This document shows positions 60,501 through 62,924 of a stretch of 64,000 nucleotides of DNA, piece after piece. Position 1 is the first letter of the stretch. Every line of letters begins with the position of its first letter. The notes below the pieces were generated by a model, which saw nothing but the letters and a program-made list of their open reading frames with translations, did not search any database and was not told the origin of the DNA. This DNA comes from Chrysophaeum taylorii (lineage: Eukaryota; Sar; Pelagophyceae; Pelagomonadales; Pelagomonadaceae). Both the position numbers and the translations under genes were made by a program. Location of the stretch: assembly GCA_029834535.1 (NCBI GenBank), contig JAQMWT010000159.1, forward strand, positions 24,656 through 88,655, in the 5' to 3' direction.

Positions 60501-62924
60501 CTGGAACCCGCGGCGCTTGCTTTGGCTGCAAACGCCGACGGTGACGTGACGGTTGATACGGCTGGGCTTGAAAACGAGCCTTGGCTGGGCACGGACGAAG
60601 ACGCTCTGACTCCCTTCGCTGATCCGCTGGATCAGCCTGATCACGATGTCAATCCTCTAACGACACCGGAGATAGGGGCGGCAGATGTTCCTGGAGAATC
60701 GGCACCAAGGTCTCAGTGGCTACCCGAGCCTGCACCGCCGGCGAATGTCGACGTTTCCGACGACCGCCTCCTTCCAGATCTCGATGGTCTTGACGCCGCG
60801 AACATCGGCAGCGCTCTTCCAAGCGATCTGCCTCCGACGACGCCGCAAGTGGTAGAAGCTGATTTCGACTCTGAAGCCCAGGGGGCGAAAGATATCGAGC
60901 CGGAAGCACCCATATGCGGCAGCATGCCGGAGCTGAAGGACGTTGTGGACGAGGTGACGAGTTCTCTCGCTTTGGGAGCGCCAGTGCACGTCGCGGCGCC
61001 GAGTGATCCGCCCTTTGATGCCGGGCCGGGTGTTGAGGAAGTTGAGCTCGCCTCTCTGGCATTCATGCCAACTGACGATCATCAATTCGACGCTGCGGAT
61101 TTCCAGAAAGAGCCAGCGCTTTTCAATCCCGATGACGCGTTGGTGGAAACCAGGCAAACTAGTTCTGGAGACTGCGATGCCGTTCTCGAGGAAGAACCCG
61201 AGGTCGTCGTCGTCGACGGCGCGCCCAGCCAACCAGCGAAAAAATCTGACTCGTTGTCGCGCCTTCCCGCACCGGCGCAAGTCGAAGAACTGAACGGTGA
61301 TAAAGCACGCGACGGCCTCGGCACTTTGCCATTGGATTCTGGCGATCTAGAAACGTTGCTGCCACGCGTCTCTCCATCCCCTCGAGATCCATTTCTTGCT
61401 GAGGTGGAAGCGGATCCAGATGACACTCTCGCGGTCGATGCAGAGCCAGAGAGAGGCGTGCTTGTGCAGGAGCCAGAAACTAGCAATGTGCCCGATGAGT
61501 GGTGTGAGGCCACAGTCGACGCGTTGCCGTTGGCGGCTTCAGCGCCGAGTGAACCGACGTGTGAGGATTCGACGCCAATCACCGGTGATCTCGAGGGTTG
61601 CCCAGCGAGCGATGCACCGACGAAGGTGGATTGCGGCGGCGAGCCATCGCTCGACGTTGTAAATGACGAGTGCGAACCAACTCCAACTCACGCGGCGCCG
61701 GACTTGGTCACATCGCCACGCGAGCAATCGAGCCTGGACCAAGCGGAGTCTTTGGAGCTGGAACCCGCGGCGCTTGCTTTGGCTGCAAACGCCGACGGTG
61801 ACGTGACGGTTGATACGGCTGGGCTTGAAAACGAGCCTTGGCTGGGCACGGACGAAGACGCTCTGACCCCCTTCGCTGATCCGCTGGATCAGCCTGATCA
61901 CGATGTCAATCCTCTAACGACACCGGAGATAGGGGCGGCAGATGTTCCTGGAGAATCGGCACCAAGGTCTCAGTGGCTACCCGAGCCTGCACCGCCGGCG
62001 AATGTCGACGTTTCCGACGACCGCCTCCTTCCAGATCTCGATGGTCTTGACGCCGCGAACATCAGCAGCGCTCTTCCAAGCGATCTGCCTCCGACGACGC
62101 CGCAAGTGGTAGAAGCTGATTTCGACTCTGAAGCCCAGGGGGCGAAAGATATCGAGCCGGAAGCACCCATATGCGGCAGCATGCCGGAGCTGAAGGACGT
62201 TGTGGACGAGGTGACGAGTTCTCTCGCTTTGGGAGCGCCAGTGCACGTCGCGGCGCCGAGTGATCCGCCCTTTGATGCCGAGCCGGGTGTTGAGGAAGTT
62301 GAGCTCGCCTCTCTGGCATTCATGCCAACTGACGATCATCAATTCGACGCTGCGGATTTCCAGAAAGAGCCAGCGCTTTTCAATCCCGATGACGCGTTGG
62401 TGGAAACCAGGCAAACTAGTTCTGGAGACTGCGATGCCGTTCTCGAGGAAGAACCCGAGGTCGTCGTCGTCGACGGCGCGCCCAGCCAACCAGCGGAAAA
62501 ATCTGACTCGTTGTCGTGCCTTCCCGCACCGGCGCAAGTCGAAGAACTGGACGGTGATAAAGCATGCGACGGCCTCGGCACTTTGCCATTGGATTCTGGC
62601 GATCTAGAAACGTTGCTGCCACGCGTCTCTCCATCCCCTCGAGATCCGTTTCTTGCTGAGGTGGAAGCGGATCCAGATGACACTCTCGCGGTCGATGCAG
62701 AGCCAGAGAGAGGCGTGCTTGTGCAGGAGCCAGAAACTAGCAATGTGCCCGATGAGTGGTGTGAGGCCACAGTCGACGCGTTGCCGTTGGCGGCTTCAGC
62801 GCCGAGTGAACCGACGTGTGAGGATTCGACGCCAATCACCGGTGATCTCGAGGGTTGCCCAGCGAGCGATGCACCGACGAAGGTGGATTGCCGCGGCGAA
62901 CCATCGCTCGACGTTGGAGGATGA
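33525..62924 (+). CDS. Giant repetitive protein, 9,799 codons, intronless, function unknown
   Basis: One frame runs 29.4 kb from ATG 33525 without a stop. The N-terminus (M-S-R-G-D-M-G-R-A-S-S-F-D-D-S-S-G-W-S-D) has no signal peptide, and I see no membrane span or enzyme domain. In order: acidic/Ser head (1-220); a Pro/Ser-rich basic array with Q-R-R-S-L-A-Q-R-I-I-P-A-R-T-T every ~105 residues (~220-1080); a linker; a second Pro/Ser-rich array of ~150-205-residue units with P-P-G-F (~1430-2990); a more unique segment (~2990-3830); ten full and one partial 214-residue acidic units (~3830-6108); then nearly nine 419-residue acidic units to the end. The predicted mass is about 1 MDa. It is probably disordered, with the C-terminal two thirds strongly acidic. 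A scaffold, spring or phosphoprotein role is only a guess. The stop is doubtful because a damaged further repeat follows. Confidence 0.85.
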   Translation: MSRGDMGRASSFDDSSGWSDSSYASSTNGEEEEELETIAPDHFRSSVMRRALGGVVVPEEEESPEDSPVEESSVLFDALRAAELRQDSTAFWESTWDSDESGEIETDLWNMGRSIFFSRSRRELALPKEVAVAGSTPENPANPAAHLAHRASPRESQFLEAPDASPSLEPLPDERSRYYADESAERTPPESDEPSRRAEQPPDPCDLSASSPPLEHPPKQSSPKPRRSLPLVARSTLLGRHSSDPARRSTARAPPEQQPRQQPGGTPVAPPSSPRESRNATAASSTLRASSRAESESSTAAAQLTPKNRRSLAQRIVPARTTLLARHAPTSDRDPARRSTSSSSRKRLAPTSNPSARATPVAPPSSPRDSVVAAANASVVADEQAGAAPTKLVSTSLASPPASSTPNESTARSSSFSRAPPEARGRRDSPATHSTPVVPPSSPRESAYESTADNEQTGVVPTKPVPTSPATSTKQPVPPTSPATSTPKPCVPPTSPARPSPASLSANEQQNPKQRRSLAQRIIPARTTLLSRHSPTSDRDPARRPTSTASPSSRALEHKARSVPTTPVHATPVAPPSSPRESSNASAADDEQVAPTKPVPTSLASPDESSTAYYEQQQQQTPKERRSLAQRIIPARTTLIARQTPTSDRDPARQPTSPASHSRVPKKQLQSDPSPVPATPVSPPAPPPRDSANTSDVQTGALLAKPMPTSPSSSPGSSSITNEQTLKERRSFAQRIIPARTTLIARHSPTSDQPARKQPTSPARVSKQPGQRDRSPIPATFVAPPPSRRDSANASADEQTGARPTSRPTATFPASSPVSSSTANEQQTPKQRRSLAQRIIPSRTTLIARHSSTSDKAARQPASPASPPRVPKQPGHRDRSPVHATPVAPPPSPRESSNASAAADEQVGAVPTKPMPTSPASSPASSTVSALTPKQRRTLAQRIIPARTTLLSRHSPTSDQPSRPTTSLASPSRVPKHQGQSDPSAPIHATPIAPPPSPRESSNASAGDEQAGAVPTNLRIAQLAPDPSPDDTAKQHPFRRPWSALRGPSRRIVPAHTILTARSSPEIPSKQPVASREPASPATPNDLSLTSADKELFQPQSASPAVEQPTGANSMMSTRLSLVEPSPSKTGTFEQPGALLPLPVPRPSLAASDSADWPSEPRSPWQVAEGPAAAAPVMNIRPAPESSSNTRKKTSSHEQPGTPERPTKPIALPAVASSGERAKELRALKGVPGPTMPARPTAVPRSTSTPHEQQTPQLVATRLTQHLEPTRASREIPKHQSQRPLLERGLLEEPGVIDFSIDSESSAASYGQRDAETQPGTPIPPSPGCPDGANVGQPRARSGALQPMPLTRVTPVSRPAYPPATSSPSRTDKQQPNTPSKQLTSLPLAPRDKQTAPANATELLDPIVPIVEQDTRSPPTPAQSRTSPPGLGTMSPQIDRLPGVTALLGARSALELESEEPFDHLSSVAQPVVPASVKEPMFREHTESSATKFEQPSKPHIAVGSQRVNVKLSSLTPPIRRSSEEPVKTLQPPAPSSHSNRAANSSSRDAPGGKELRVASPVTALCSTMSSRPTPISPSPQASSKVPARTTPIARPYSAAGSPGVQLPQQFSLPQKMLAPAQRPASSTHAMPITRPPGFAADVDSEHPPEYALSKVQPEIPASAKEPIFKPTLSEDADLSANTFEQPSMPRSDVDLQPANVKLSPPAPPLRPRSEQPVETPIPAAPATPATPFDCAVPSSSICDHDGKQPDVGLPVASRRSTTPTRVAPVASPSPQHQLSMVPASTPYIAHPFPPRPDAEGQGTLLPQQLSPHRSAQRPPQQSMLPSAQRPTPPSRLTPIACPPGFPADVKSNQLSKHLLRDAQPKIPASVKEPTFGEDVASTFEQPSRPRSALDYQHANARFSSMPPPFSLDSEQPVETSRPASPAIPIDCPATSSSICIRDGEQPLVALPVASRRSTTSPQQSSIAPACPPPIAHPSRPRPDAEGQGAQPLQQSSWHRSAQRPPQQGVSLSAQRPTSPACSTPIAPPPGFVAEVDTGQHSAYVPSGAQRAVLASGMEPAFHEHAHSSANTFEEQSITCSALDSQLTDRTFSATTQSLSRGSEQPAETSRRVAPERFSSAPASTAFIARPSPRRPNAMHQRVQSSQQHSTQQGGQFSPRKSTLPAAKRPTSPGRAISVSLMPGLVSEVDAVQSSDHLARDAQPDVPASAQQPIFCEYADSAGSTFEQTPLPRSVLASQPARPGNVSLSPTGPRLSHSTNQPVEPSRQAATTARTDRLALSTSTIHVHDGRHPPGATALDPLRSTMPTLSRTPATTAATAHNSPRQPDAGRSSMQPSPQLLPHQDGKLPPRQSMIRAAQRPTLLGRSIPIPHMPGLAAEVSLSQPSDHLPSDTQPALTASGQEPALGELSYFSANTVEKSSERRGTPVAHPAPLGRASLAFTTPSLSGMLVKPVHASGSLEPAAPIDDAVPASSIYGHDGKQSLVASPVVTPVQSETPTCVAQITRPSLQQSSKAPASTAPFVRPSPRRSGAGCPPRPQQLPPHQMAQYPPQRSTLLDSLQATSPPHTIFIARPPGFAVEVDSDQPSEHLRRDAQPGVPAPSREPTFREYADVATNTLEQLSKPRIGLDSQQAPHGNSSTVPRTSRTKQPLETSRPSAPEILIDHETLSSTIYASDGKQPHTASPVAPLRPKTPTQVAPISRPSPQQLSKIPAREVSVDHRSPSSPEARRQDVQSSQQLPPHESAQGSPPSKTLPAVPRPTPPARSSRIVQPPGLTTEIYSAQRTDHVLGEIKPAIPVSVKQASLSEHAASTVEQPTKPSSVLTLRRVQPANANHSSTGSVLSYSSEQPVEASRPPAPAIQIDCAAVSSIDAFDGKRPRGVSPMAPERSMAPTRVAPIACPSPQQQTRVPMITASTSRSSSCRPDATQPDAQVLQQFPMQERSLSAAKRPTSPVRSIPIAPPPGFAQHSDHLQNEAQQAVPASKILPTFCERAGPSEDTVESPKLQSASALLQSERLDTSATSISLSSAKLATGGERAAVASHDFEPRVESPPVTGYPMDRAVPASSADTHDEEQPFNMSQPSAPQSMTPTRAAPASSTDTHDGKQPFTVSNRSDPRSTTPRRVTPLGKASPRISQRLPRVRARAAHRAPFRHEAGQTVWKLPPVVQVTLSDREPHPYERGRRSIPSLAPRLKKGETRLLQIDDHRDASRTRLTTPRLSPVIETQLRSAAVDEHDGLAALAVPPRSIENGVTHEPAVEWTDTSVPLSHKLSSLVHEATVNDEPTILLSSEAVSAMLPPQAVIVASPPIPPDVSLRAAQHTTTQAPRPPTIHRCGAFPAFVSPSKWLEELDAAPNMLIPSSFVPLNPESSNEPHMSFRDEAHAAAAVLRSGSSPVATTALSDPLPVTTDLCGVLQRLTVRTMTEKTASFDSILLQREPVFAPVEHVESSLFVRELQSFTCGAALGNEPHFICADEHRTASPGQAAAADMHVAYPQCPSEQLFRTSIYCDLDHDALPLSKASSFDPDASFVLSAPATSLTYFQQEPRLVVKDESPLRFFTLSTPSHDLALWDVPDVPPKADLPSEPAKSLRNARSPPQHPTSVVLQQVDQGPDIESLAPLYVGALRGLLPDVAVSARLLMQRGDVDPLETLSSETQPKHPPTSGDELSLRSIEDEKTNTRTADFPTILVTPHEPILNLALESTQEPLASLPNAMQPLSIDAPDDALDTEGYEKEPCLSTNEDDLTPFTDPLDLPNHGVILISTPGIVSHDFAEESALRSPRVSGPVPPASVAVDYYDTPDLEGKSAIEKRSPFLSDLTPSLPRVAHVTDESEAQEAKEIKPTTPVYSDEPVQTEIDIAPSEGSADHAGCLVSDAPRSVDCSSEPLFEVVYDEFISAPSHPTSEFVNVPHEPSRVDQAESLELEPNALASAANADNNVELDSLDVEREPCLGTEEGARTPLTDSLDVPVHDVHLTATPEISSADVAGESAPRSRELSELAPPSSVDVTDDHFVPNLESLGAVGIDVAFPSDLPPRRPDVADNDLESEAQEAKEIKPTTPVCNDEPVQTEIDIAPSEGSADHAGCLVSDAPRSVDCSSEPLFEVVYDEFISAPSHPTSEFVNAPHEPSRVDQAESLELEPNALASAANADNNVELDPLDVEREPCLGTEEDARTPLTDSLDVPVHDVHLTATPEISSADVAGESAPRSRELSELAPPSSVDVTDDHFVPNLESLGAVGIDVAFPSDLPPRRPDVADNDLESEAQEAKEIKPTTPVCNDEPVQTEIDIAPSEGSADHAGCLVSDAPRSVDCSSEPLFEVVYDEFISAPSHPTSEFVNAPHEPSRVDQAESLELEPNALASAANADNNVELDPLDVEREPCLGTEEDARTPLTDSLDVPVHDVHLTATPEISSADVAGESAPRSRELSELAPPSSVDVTDDHFVPNLESLGAVGIDVAFPSDLPPRRPDVADNDLESEAQEAKEIKPTTPVCNDEPVQTEIDIAPSEGSADHAGCLVSDAPRSVDCSSEPLFEVVYDEFISAPSHPTSEFVNAPHEPSRVDQAESLELEPNALASAANADNNVELDPLDVEREPCLGTEEDARTPLTDSLDVPVHDVHLTATPEISSADVAGESAPRSRELSELAPPSSVDVTDDHFVPNLESLGAVGIDVAFPSDLPPRRPDVADNDLESEAQEAKEIKPTTPVCNDEPVQTEIDIAPSEGSADHAGCLVSDAPRSVDCSSEPLFEVVYDEFISAPSHPTSEFVNAPHEPSRVDQAESLELEPNALASAANADNNVELDPLDVEREPCLGTEEDARTPLTDSLDVPVHDVHLTATPEISSADVAGESAPRSRELSELAPPSSVDVTDDHFVPNLESLGAVGIDVAFPSDLPPRRPDVADNDLESEAQEAKEIKPTTPVCNDEPVQTEIDIAPSEGSADHAGCLVSDAPRSVDCSSEPLFEVVYDEFISAPSHPTSEFVNAPHEPSRVDQAESLELEPNALASAANADNNVELDPLDVEREPCLGTEEDARTPLTDSLDVPVHDVHLTATPEISSADVAGESAPRSRELSELAPPSSVDVTDDHFVPNLESLGAVGIDVAFPSDLPPRRPDVADNDLESEAQEAKEIKPTTPVCNDEPVQTEIDIAPSEGSADHAGCLVSDAPRSVDCSSEPLFEVVYDEFISAPSHPTSEFVNAPHEPSRVDQAESLELEPNALASAANADNNVELDPLDVEREPCLGTEEDARTPLTDSLDVPVHDVHLTATPEISSADVAGESAPRSRELSELAPPSSVDVTDDHFVPNLESLGAVGIDVAFPSDLPPRRPDVADNDLESEAQEAKEIKPTTPVCNDEPVQTEIDIAPSEGSADHAGCLVSDAPRSVDCSSEPLFEVVYDEFISAPSHPTSEFVNAPHEPSRVDQAESLELEPNALASAANADNNVELDPLDVEREPCLGTEEDARTPLTDSLDVPVHDVHLTATPEISSADVAGESAPRSRELSELAPPSSVDVTDDHFVPNLESLGAVGIDVAFPSDLPPRRPDVADNDLESEAQEAKEIKPTTPVCNDEPVQTEIDIAPSEGSADHAGCLVSDAPRSVDCSSEPLFEVVYDEFISAPSHPTSEFVNAPHEPSRVDQAESLELEPNALASAANADNNVELDPLDVEREPCLGTEEDARTPLTDSLDVPVHDVHLTATPEISSADVAGESAPRSRELSELAPPSSVDVTDDHFVPNLESLGAVGIDVAFPSDLPPRRPDVADNDLESEAQEAKEIKPTTPVCNDEPVQTEIDIAPSEGSADHAGCLVSDAPRSVDCSSEPLFEVVYDEFISAPSHPTSEFVNAPHEPSRVDQAESLELEPNALASAANADNNVELDPLDVEREPCLGTEEDARTPLTDSLDVPVHDVHLTATPEISSADVAGESAPRSRELSELAPPSSVDVTDDHFVPNLESLGAVGIDVAFPSDLPPRRPDVADNDLESEAQEAKEIKPTTPVCNDEPVQTEIDIAPSEGSADHAGCLVSDAPRSVDCSSEPLFEVVYDEFISAPSHPTSEFVNAPHEPSRVDQAESLELEPNALASAANADNNVELDSLDVEREPCLGTEEDARTPLTDSLDVPVHDVNPLTKPEIGAADVPGESAPRSQWLPEPVPPANVDVSDDRLLPDLDGLDTANIGSALPSDLPPTTPQVVEADFDSEAHGAKDIEPEAPICGSMPELKDVVDEVTSSLALGAPVHVAAPGDPPFDAEPGVEEVELASLAFMPTDDHQFDAADFQKEPALFNPDDALVETRQTSSGDCDAVLEEEPEVVVVDGAPSQPAEKSDSLSCLPAPARVEELNGDKACDGLGTLPLDSGDLETLLPRVSPSPRDPFLAEEEADPDDTLAVDAEPERGVLVQEPETSNVPDEWCEATVDALPLAASAPSEPTCEDSTPITGDLEGCPASDAPTKVDCGGEPSLDVVNDECEPTPTHAAPDLVTSPREQSSLDQAESLELEPAALALAANADGDVTVDTAGPENEPWLGTDEDALTPFADPLDQPDHDVNPLTTPEIGAADVPGESAPRSQWLPEPAPPANVDVSDDRLLPDLDGLDAANIGSALPSDLPPTTPQVVEADFDSEAQGAKDIEPEAPICGSMPELKDVVDEVTSSLALGAPVHVAAPSDPPFDAEPGVEEVELASLAFMPTDDHQFDAADFQKEPALFNPDDALVETRQTSSGDCDAVLEEEPEVVVVDGAPSQPAEKSDSLSCLPAPARVEELNGDKACDGLGTLPLDSGDLETLLPRVSPSPRDPFLAEVEADPDDTLAVDAEPERGVLVQEPETSNVPDEWCEATVDALPLAASAPSEPTCEDSTPITGDLEGCPASDAPTKVDCGGEPSLDVVNDECEPTPTHAAPDLVTSPREQSSLDQAESLELEPAALALAANADGDVTVDTAGLESEPWLGTDEDALTPFADPLDQPDHDVNPLTTPEIGAADVPGESAPRSQWLPEPAPPANVDVSDDRLLPDLDGLDAANIGSALPRDLPPTTPQVVEADFDSEAQGAKDIEPEAPICGSMPELKDVVDEVTSSLALGAPVHVAAPSDPPFDAEPGVEEVELASLAFMPTDDHQFDAADFQKEPALFNPDDALVETRQTSSGDCDAVLEEEPEVVVVDGAPSQPAEKSDSLSCLPAPARVEELNGDKACDGLGTLPLDSGDLETLLPRVSPSPRDPFLAEVEADPDDTLAVDAEPERGVLVQEPETSNVPDEWCEATVDALPLAASAPSEPTCEDSTPITGDLEGCPASDAPTKVDCGGEPSLDVVNDECEPTPTHAAPDLVTSPREQSSLDQAESLELEPAALALAANADGDVTVDTAGLENEPWLGTDEDALTPFADPLDQPDHDVNPLTTPEIGAADVPGESAPRSQWLPEPAPPANVDVSDDRLLPDLDGLDAANISSALPRDLPPTTPQVVEADFDSEAQGAKDIEPEAPICGSMPELKDVVDEVTSSLALGAPVHVAAPSDPPFDAEPGVEEVELASLAFMPTDDHQFDAADLQKEPALFNPDDALVETRQTSSGDCDAVLEEEPEVVVVDGAPSQPAEKSDSLSCLPAPARVEELNGDKACDGLGTLPLDSGDLETLLPRVSPSPRDPFLAEEEADPDDTLAVDAEPERGVLVQEPETSNVPDEWCEATVDALPLAASAPSEPTCEDSTPITGDLEGCPASDAPAKVDCGGEPSLDVVNDECEPIPTHAVPDLVTSPREQSSLDQAESLELEPAALALAANADGDVTVDTAGLESEPWLGTDEDVLTPFADPLDQPDHDVNPLTTPEIGAADVPGESAPRSQWLPEPAPPANVDVSDDRLRPDLDGLDTANIGSALPRDLPPTTPQVVEADFDSEAQGAKDIEPEAPICGSMPELKDVVDEVTSSLALGAPVHVAAPSDPPFDAEPGVEEVELASLAFMPTDDHQFDAADFQKEPALFNPDDALVETRQTSSGDCDAVLEEEPEVVVVDGAPSQPAEKSDSLSCLPAPARVEELNGDKACDGLGTLPLDSGDLETLLPRVSPSPRDPFLAEVEADPDDTLAVDAEPERGVLVQEPETSNVPDEWCEATVDALPLAASAPSEPTCEDSTPITGDLEGCPASDAPTKVDCGGEPSLDVVNDECEPTPTHAVPDLVTSPREQSSLDQAESLELEPAALALAANADGDVTVDTAGLESEPWLGTDEDALTPFADPLDQPDHDVNPLTTPEIGAADVPGESAPRSQWLPEPAPPANVDVSDDRLLPDLDGLDAANIGSALPRDLPPTTPQVVEADFDSEAQGAKDIEPEAPICGSMPELKDVVDEVTSSLALGAPVHVAAPSDPPFDAEPGVEEVELASLAFMPTDDHQFDAADFQKEPALFNPDDALVETRQTSSGDCDAVLEEEPEVVVVDGAPSQPAEKSDSLSCLPAPAQVEELDGDKACDGLGTLPLDSGDLETLLPRVSPSPRDPFLAEVEADPDDTLAVDAEPERGVLVQEPETSNVPDEWCEATVDALPLAASAPSEPTCEDSTPITGDLEGCPASDAPTKVDCGGEPSLDVVNDECEPTPTHAAPDLVTSPREQSSLDQAESLELEPAALALAANADGDVTVDTAGLESEPWLGTDEDALTPFADPLDQPDHDVNPLTTPEIGAADVPGESAPRSQWLPEPAPPANVDVSDDRLLPDLDGLDAANISSALPRDLPPTTPQVVEADFDSEAQGAKDIEPEAPICGSMPELKDVVDEVTSSLALGAPVHVAAPSDPPFDAEPGVEEVELASLAFMPTDDHQFDAADFQKEPALFNPDDALVETRQTSSGDCDAVLEEEPEVVVVDGAPSQPAEKSDSLSCLPAPAQVEELNGDKACDGLGTLPLDSGDLETLLPRVSPSPRDPFLAEVEADPDDTLAVDAEPERGVLVQEPETSNVPDEWCEATVDALPLAASAPSEPTCEDSTPITGDLEGCPASDAPTKVDCGGEPSLDVVNDECEPTPTHAAPDLVTSPREQSSLDQAESLELEPAALALAANADGDVTVDTAGLENEPWLGTDEDALTPFADPLDQPDHDVNPLTTPEIGAADVPGESAPRSQWLPEPAPPANVDVSDDRLLPDLDGLDAANIGSALPSDLPPTTPQVVEADFDSEAQGAKDIEPEAPICGSMPELKDVVDEVTSSLALGAPVHVAAPSDPPFDAGPGVEEVELASLAFMPTDDHQFDAADFQKEPALFNPDDALVETRQTSSGDCDAVLEEEPEVVVVDGAPSQPAKKSDSLSRLPAPAQVEELNGDKARDGLGTLPLDSGDLETLLPRVSPSPRDPFLAEVEADPDDTLAVDAEPERGVLVQEPETSNVPDEWCEATVDALPLAASAPSEPTCEDSTPITGDLEGCPASDAPTKVDCGGEPSLDVVNDECEPTPTHAAPDLVTSPREQSSLDQAESLELEPAALALAANADGDVTVDTAGLENEPWLGTDEDALTPFADPLDQPDHDVNPLTTPEIGAADVPGESAPRSQWLPEPAPPANVDVSDDRLLPDLDGLDAANISSALPSDLPPTTPQVVEADFDSEAQGAKDIEPEAPICGSMPELKDVVDEVTSSLALGAPVHVAAPSDPPFDAEPGVEEVELASLAFMPTDDHQFDAADFQKEPALFNPDDALVETRQTSSGDCDAVLEEEPEVVVVDGAPSQPAEKSDSLSCLPAPAQVEELDGDKACDGLGTLPLDSGDLETLLPRVSPSPRDPFLAEVEADPDDTLAVDAEPERGVLVQEPETSNVPDEWCEATVDALPLAASAPSEPTCEDSTPITGDLEGCPASDAPTKVDCRGEPSLDVGG
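34190..36760 (+). repeat. Array A in giant ORF: ~8 units with RRSLAQRIIPARTT motif
   Basis: A basic motif of the form R-R-S/T-L/F-A-Q-R-I-I-P-A-R-T-T-L, then R-H-S-P-T-S-D, recurs near 34196 (variant), 34450, 35068, 35400, 35710, 36015, 36330 and 36675 (variant). Spacing is mostly 305-335 bp. Between motifs are P-V-A-P-P-S-S-P-R-E-S and P-T-K-P-x-P-T-S. R-R-S-L fits an R-R-x-S phosphorylation consensus, and S-P/T-P pairs are dense. Confidence 0.8.
37800..42480 (+). repeat. Array B in giant ORF: ~9 diverged ~150-205-residue units
   Basis: The recurrent order is S-E-Q-P-V-E-T-S-R, H-D-G-K-Q-P, P-x-R-V-A-P-I, A-Q-R-P-T-S-P, then P-P-G-F/L and A-Q-P-x-x-P-A-S-x-K-E-P. P-P-G-F-like anchors lie near 37810, 38436, 39053, 39610, 40070, 40640, 41248, 41842 and 42408. 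Units are only partly alike, so this array is older than C and D. Confidence 0.75.
45011..51849 (+). repeat. Array C in giant ORF: 642-bp units, ten full and one partial, mostly identical
   Basis: Units begin at the codons for S-E-A-Q-E-A-K-E-I-K at 45011, 45653, 46295, 46937, 47579, 48221, 48863, 49505, 50147, 50789 and 51431 (partial). Units 2-10 translate identically and I see no base differences between them. Unit 1 has Y-S-D for C-N-D, V-P-H for A-P-H, S for P in L-D-S-L, and G for D in E-G-A-R. A strongly diverged ancestor-like copy precedes at about 44680-45010. Confidence 0.92.
51850..62924 (+). repeat. Array D in giant ORF: 1257-bp units, nearly nine copies
   Basis: Units begin at N-P-L-T-x-P-E-I-G-A-A-D at 51850, 53107, 54364, 55621, 56878, 58135, 59392, 60649 and 61906, an exact 1257-bp period. 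Copies differ by scattered substitutions only (for example S-D-L versus R-D-L, E-E-A versus V-E-A, N-I-G versus N-I-S). Each 419-residue unit contains a 214-residue stretch related to the array C unit plus about 205 extra residues starting S-M-P-E-L-K-D-V-V-D-E-V. Confidence 0.92.

Noticed and set aside
33525-62924. CRISPR array.
   Set aside because: Repeat periods of 315-1257 bp, no alternation of short repeats with unique spacers, and a single open frame across the whole region.
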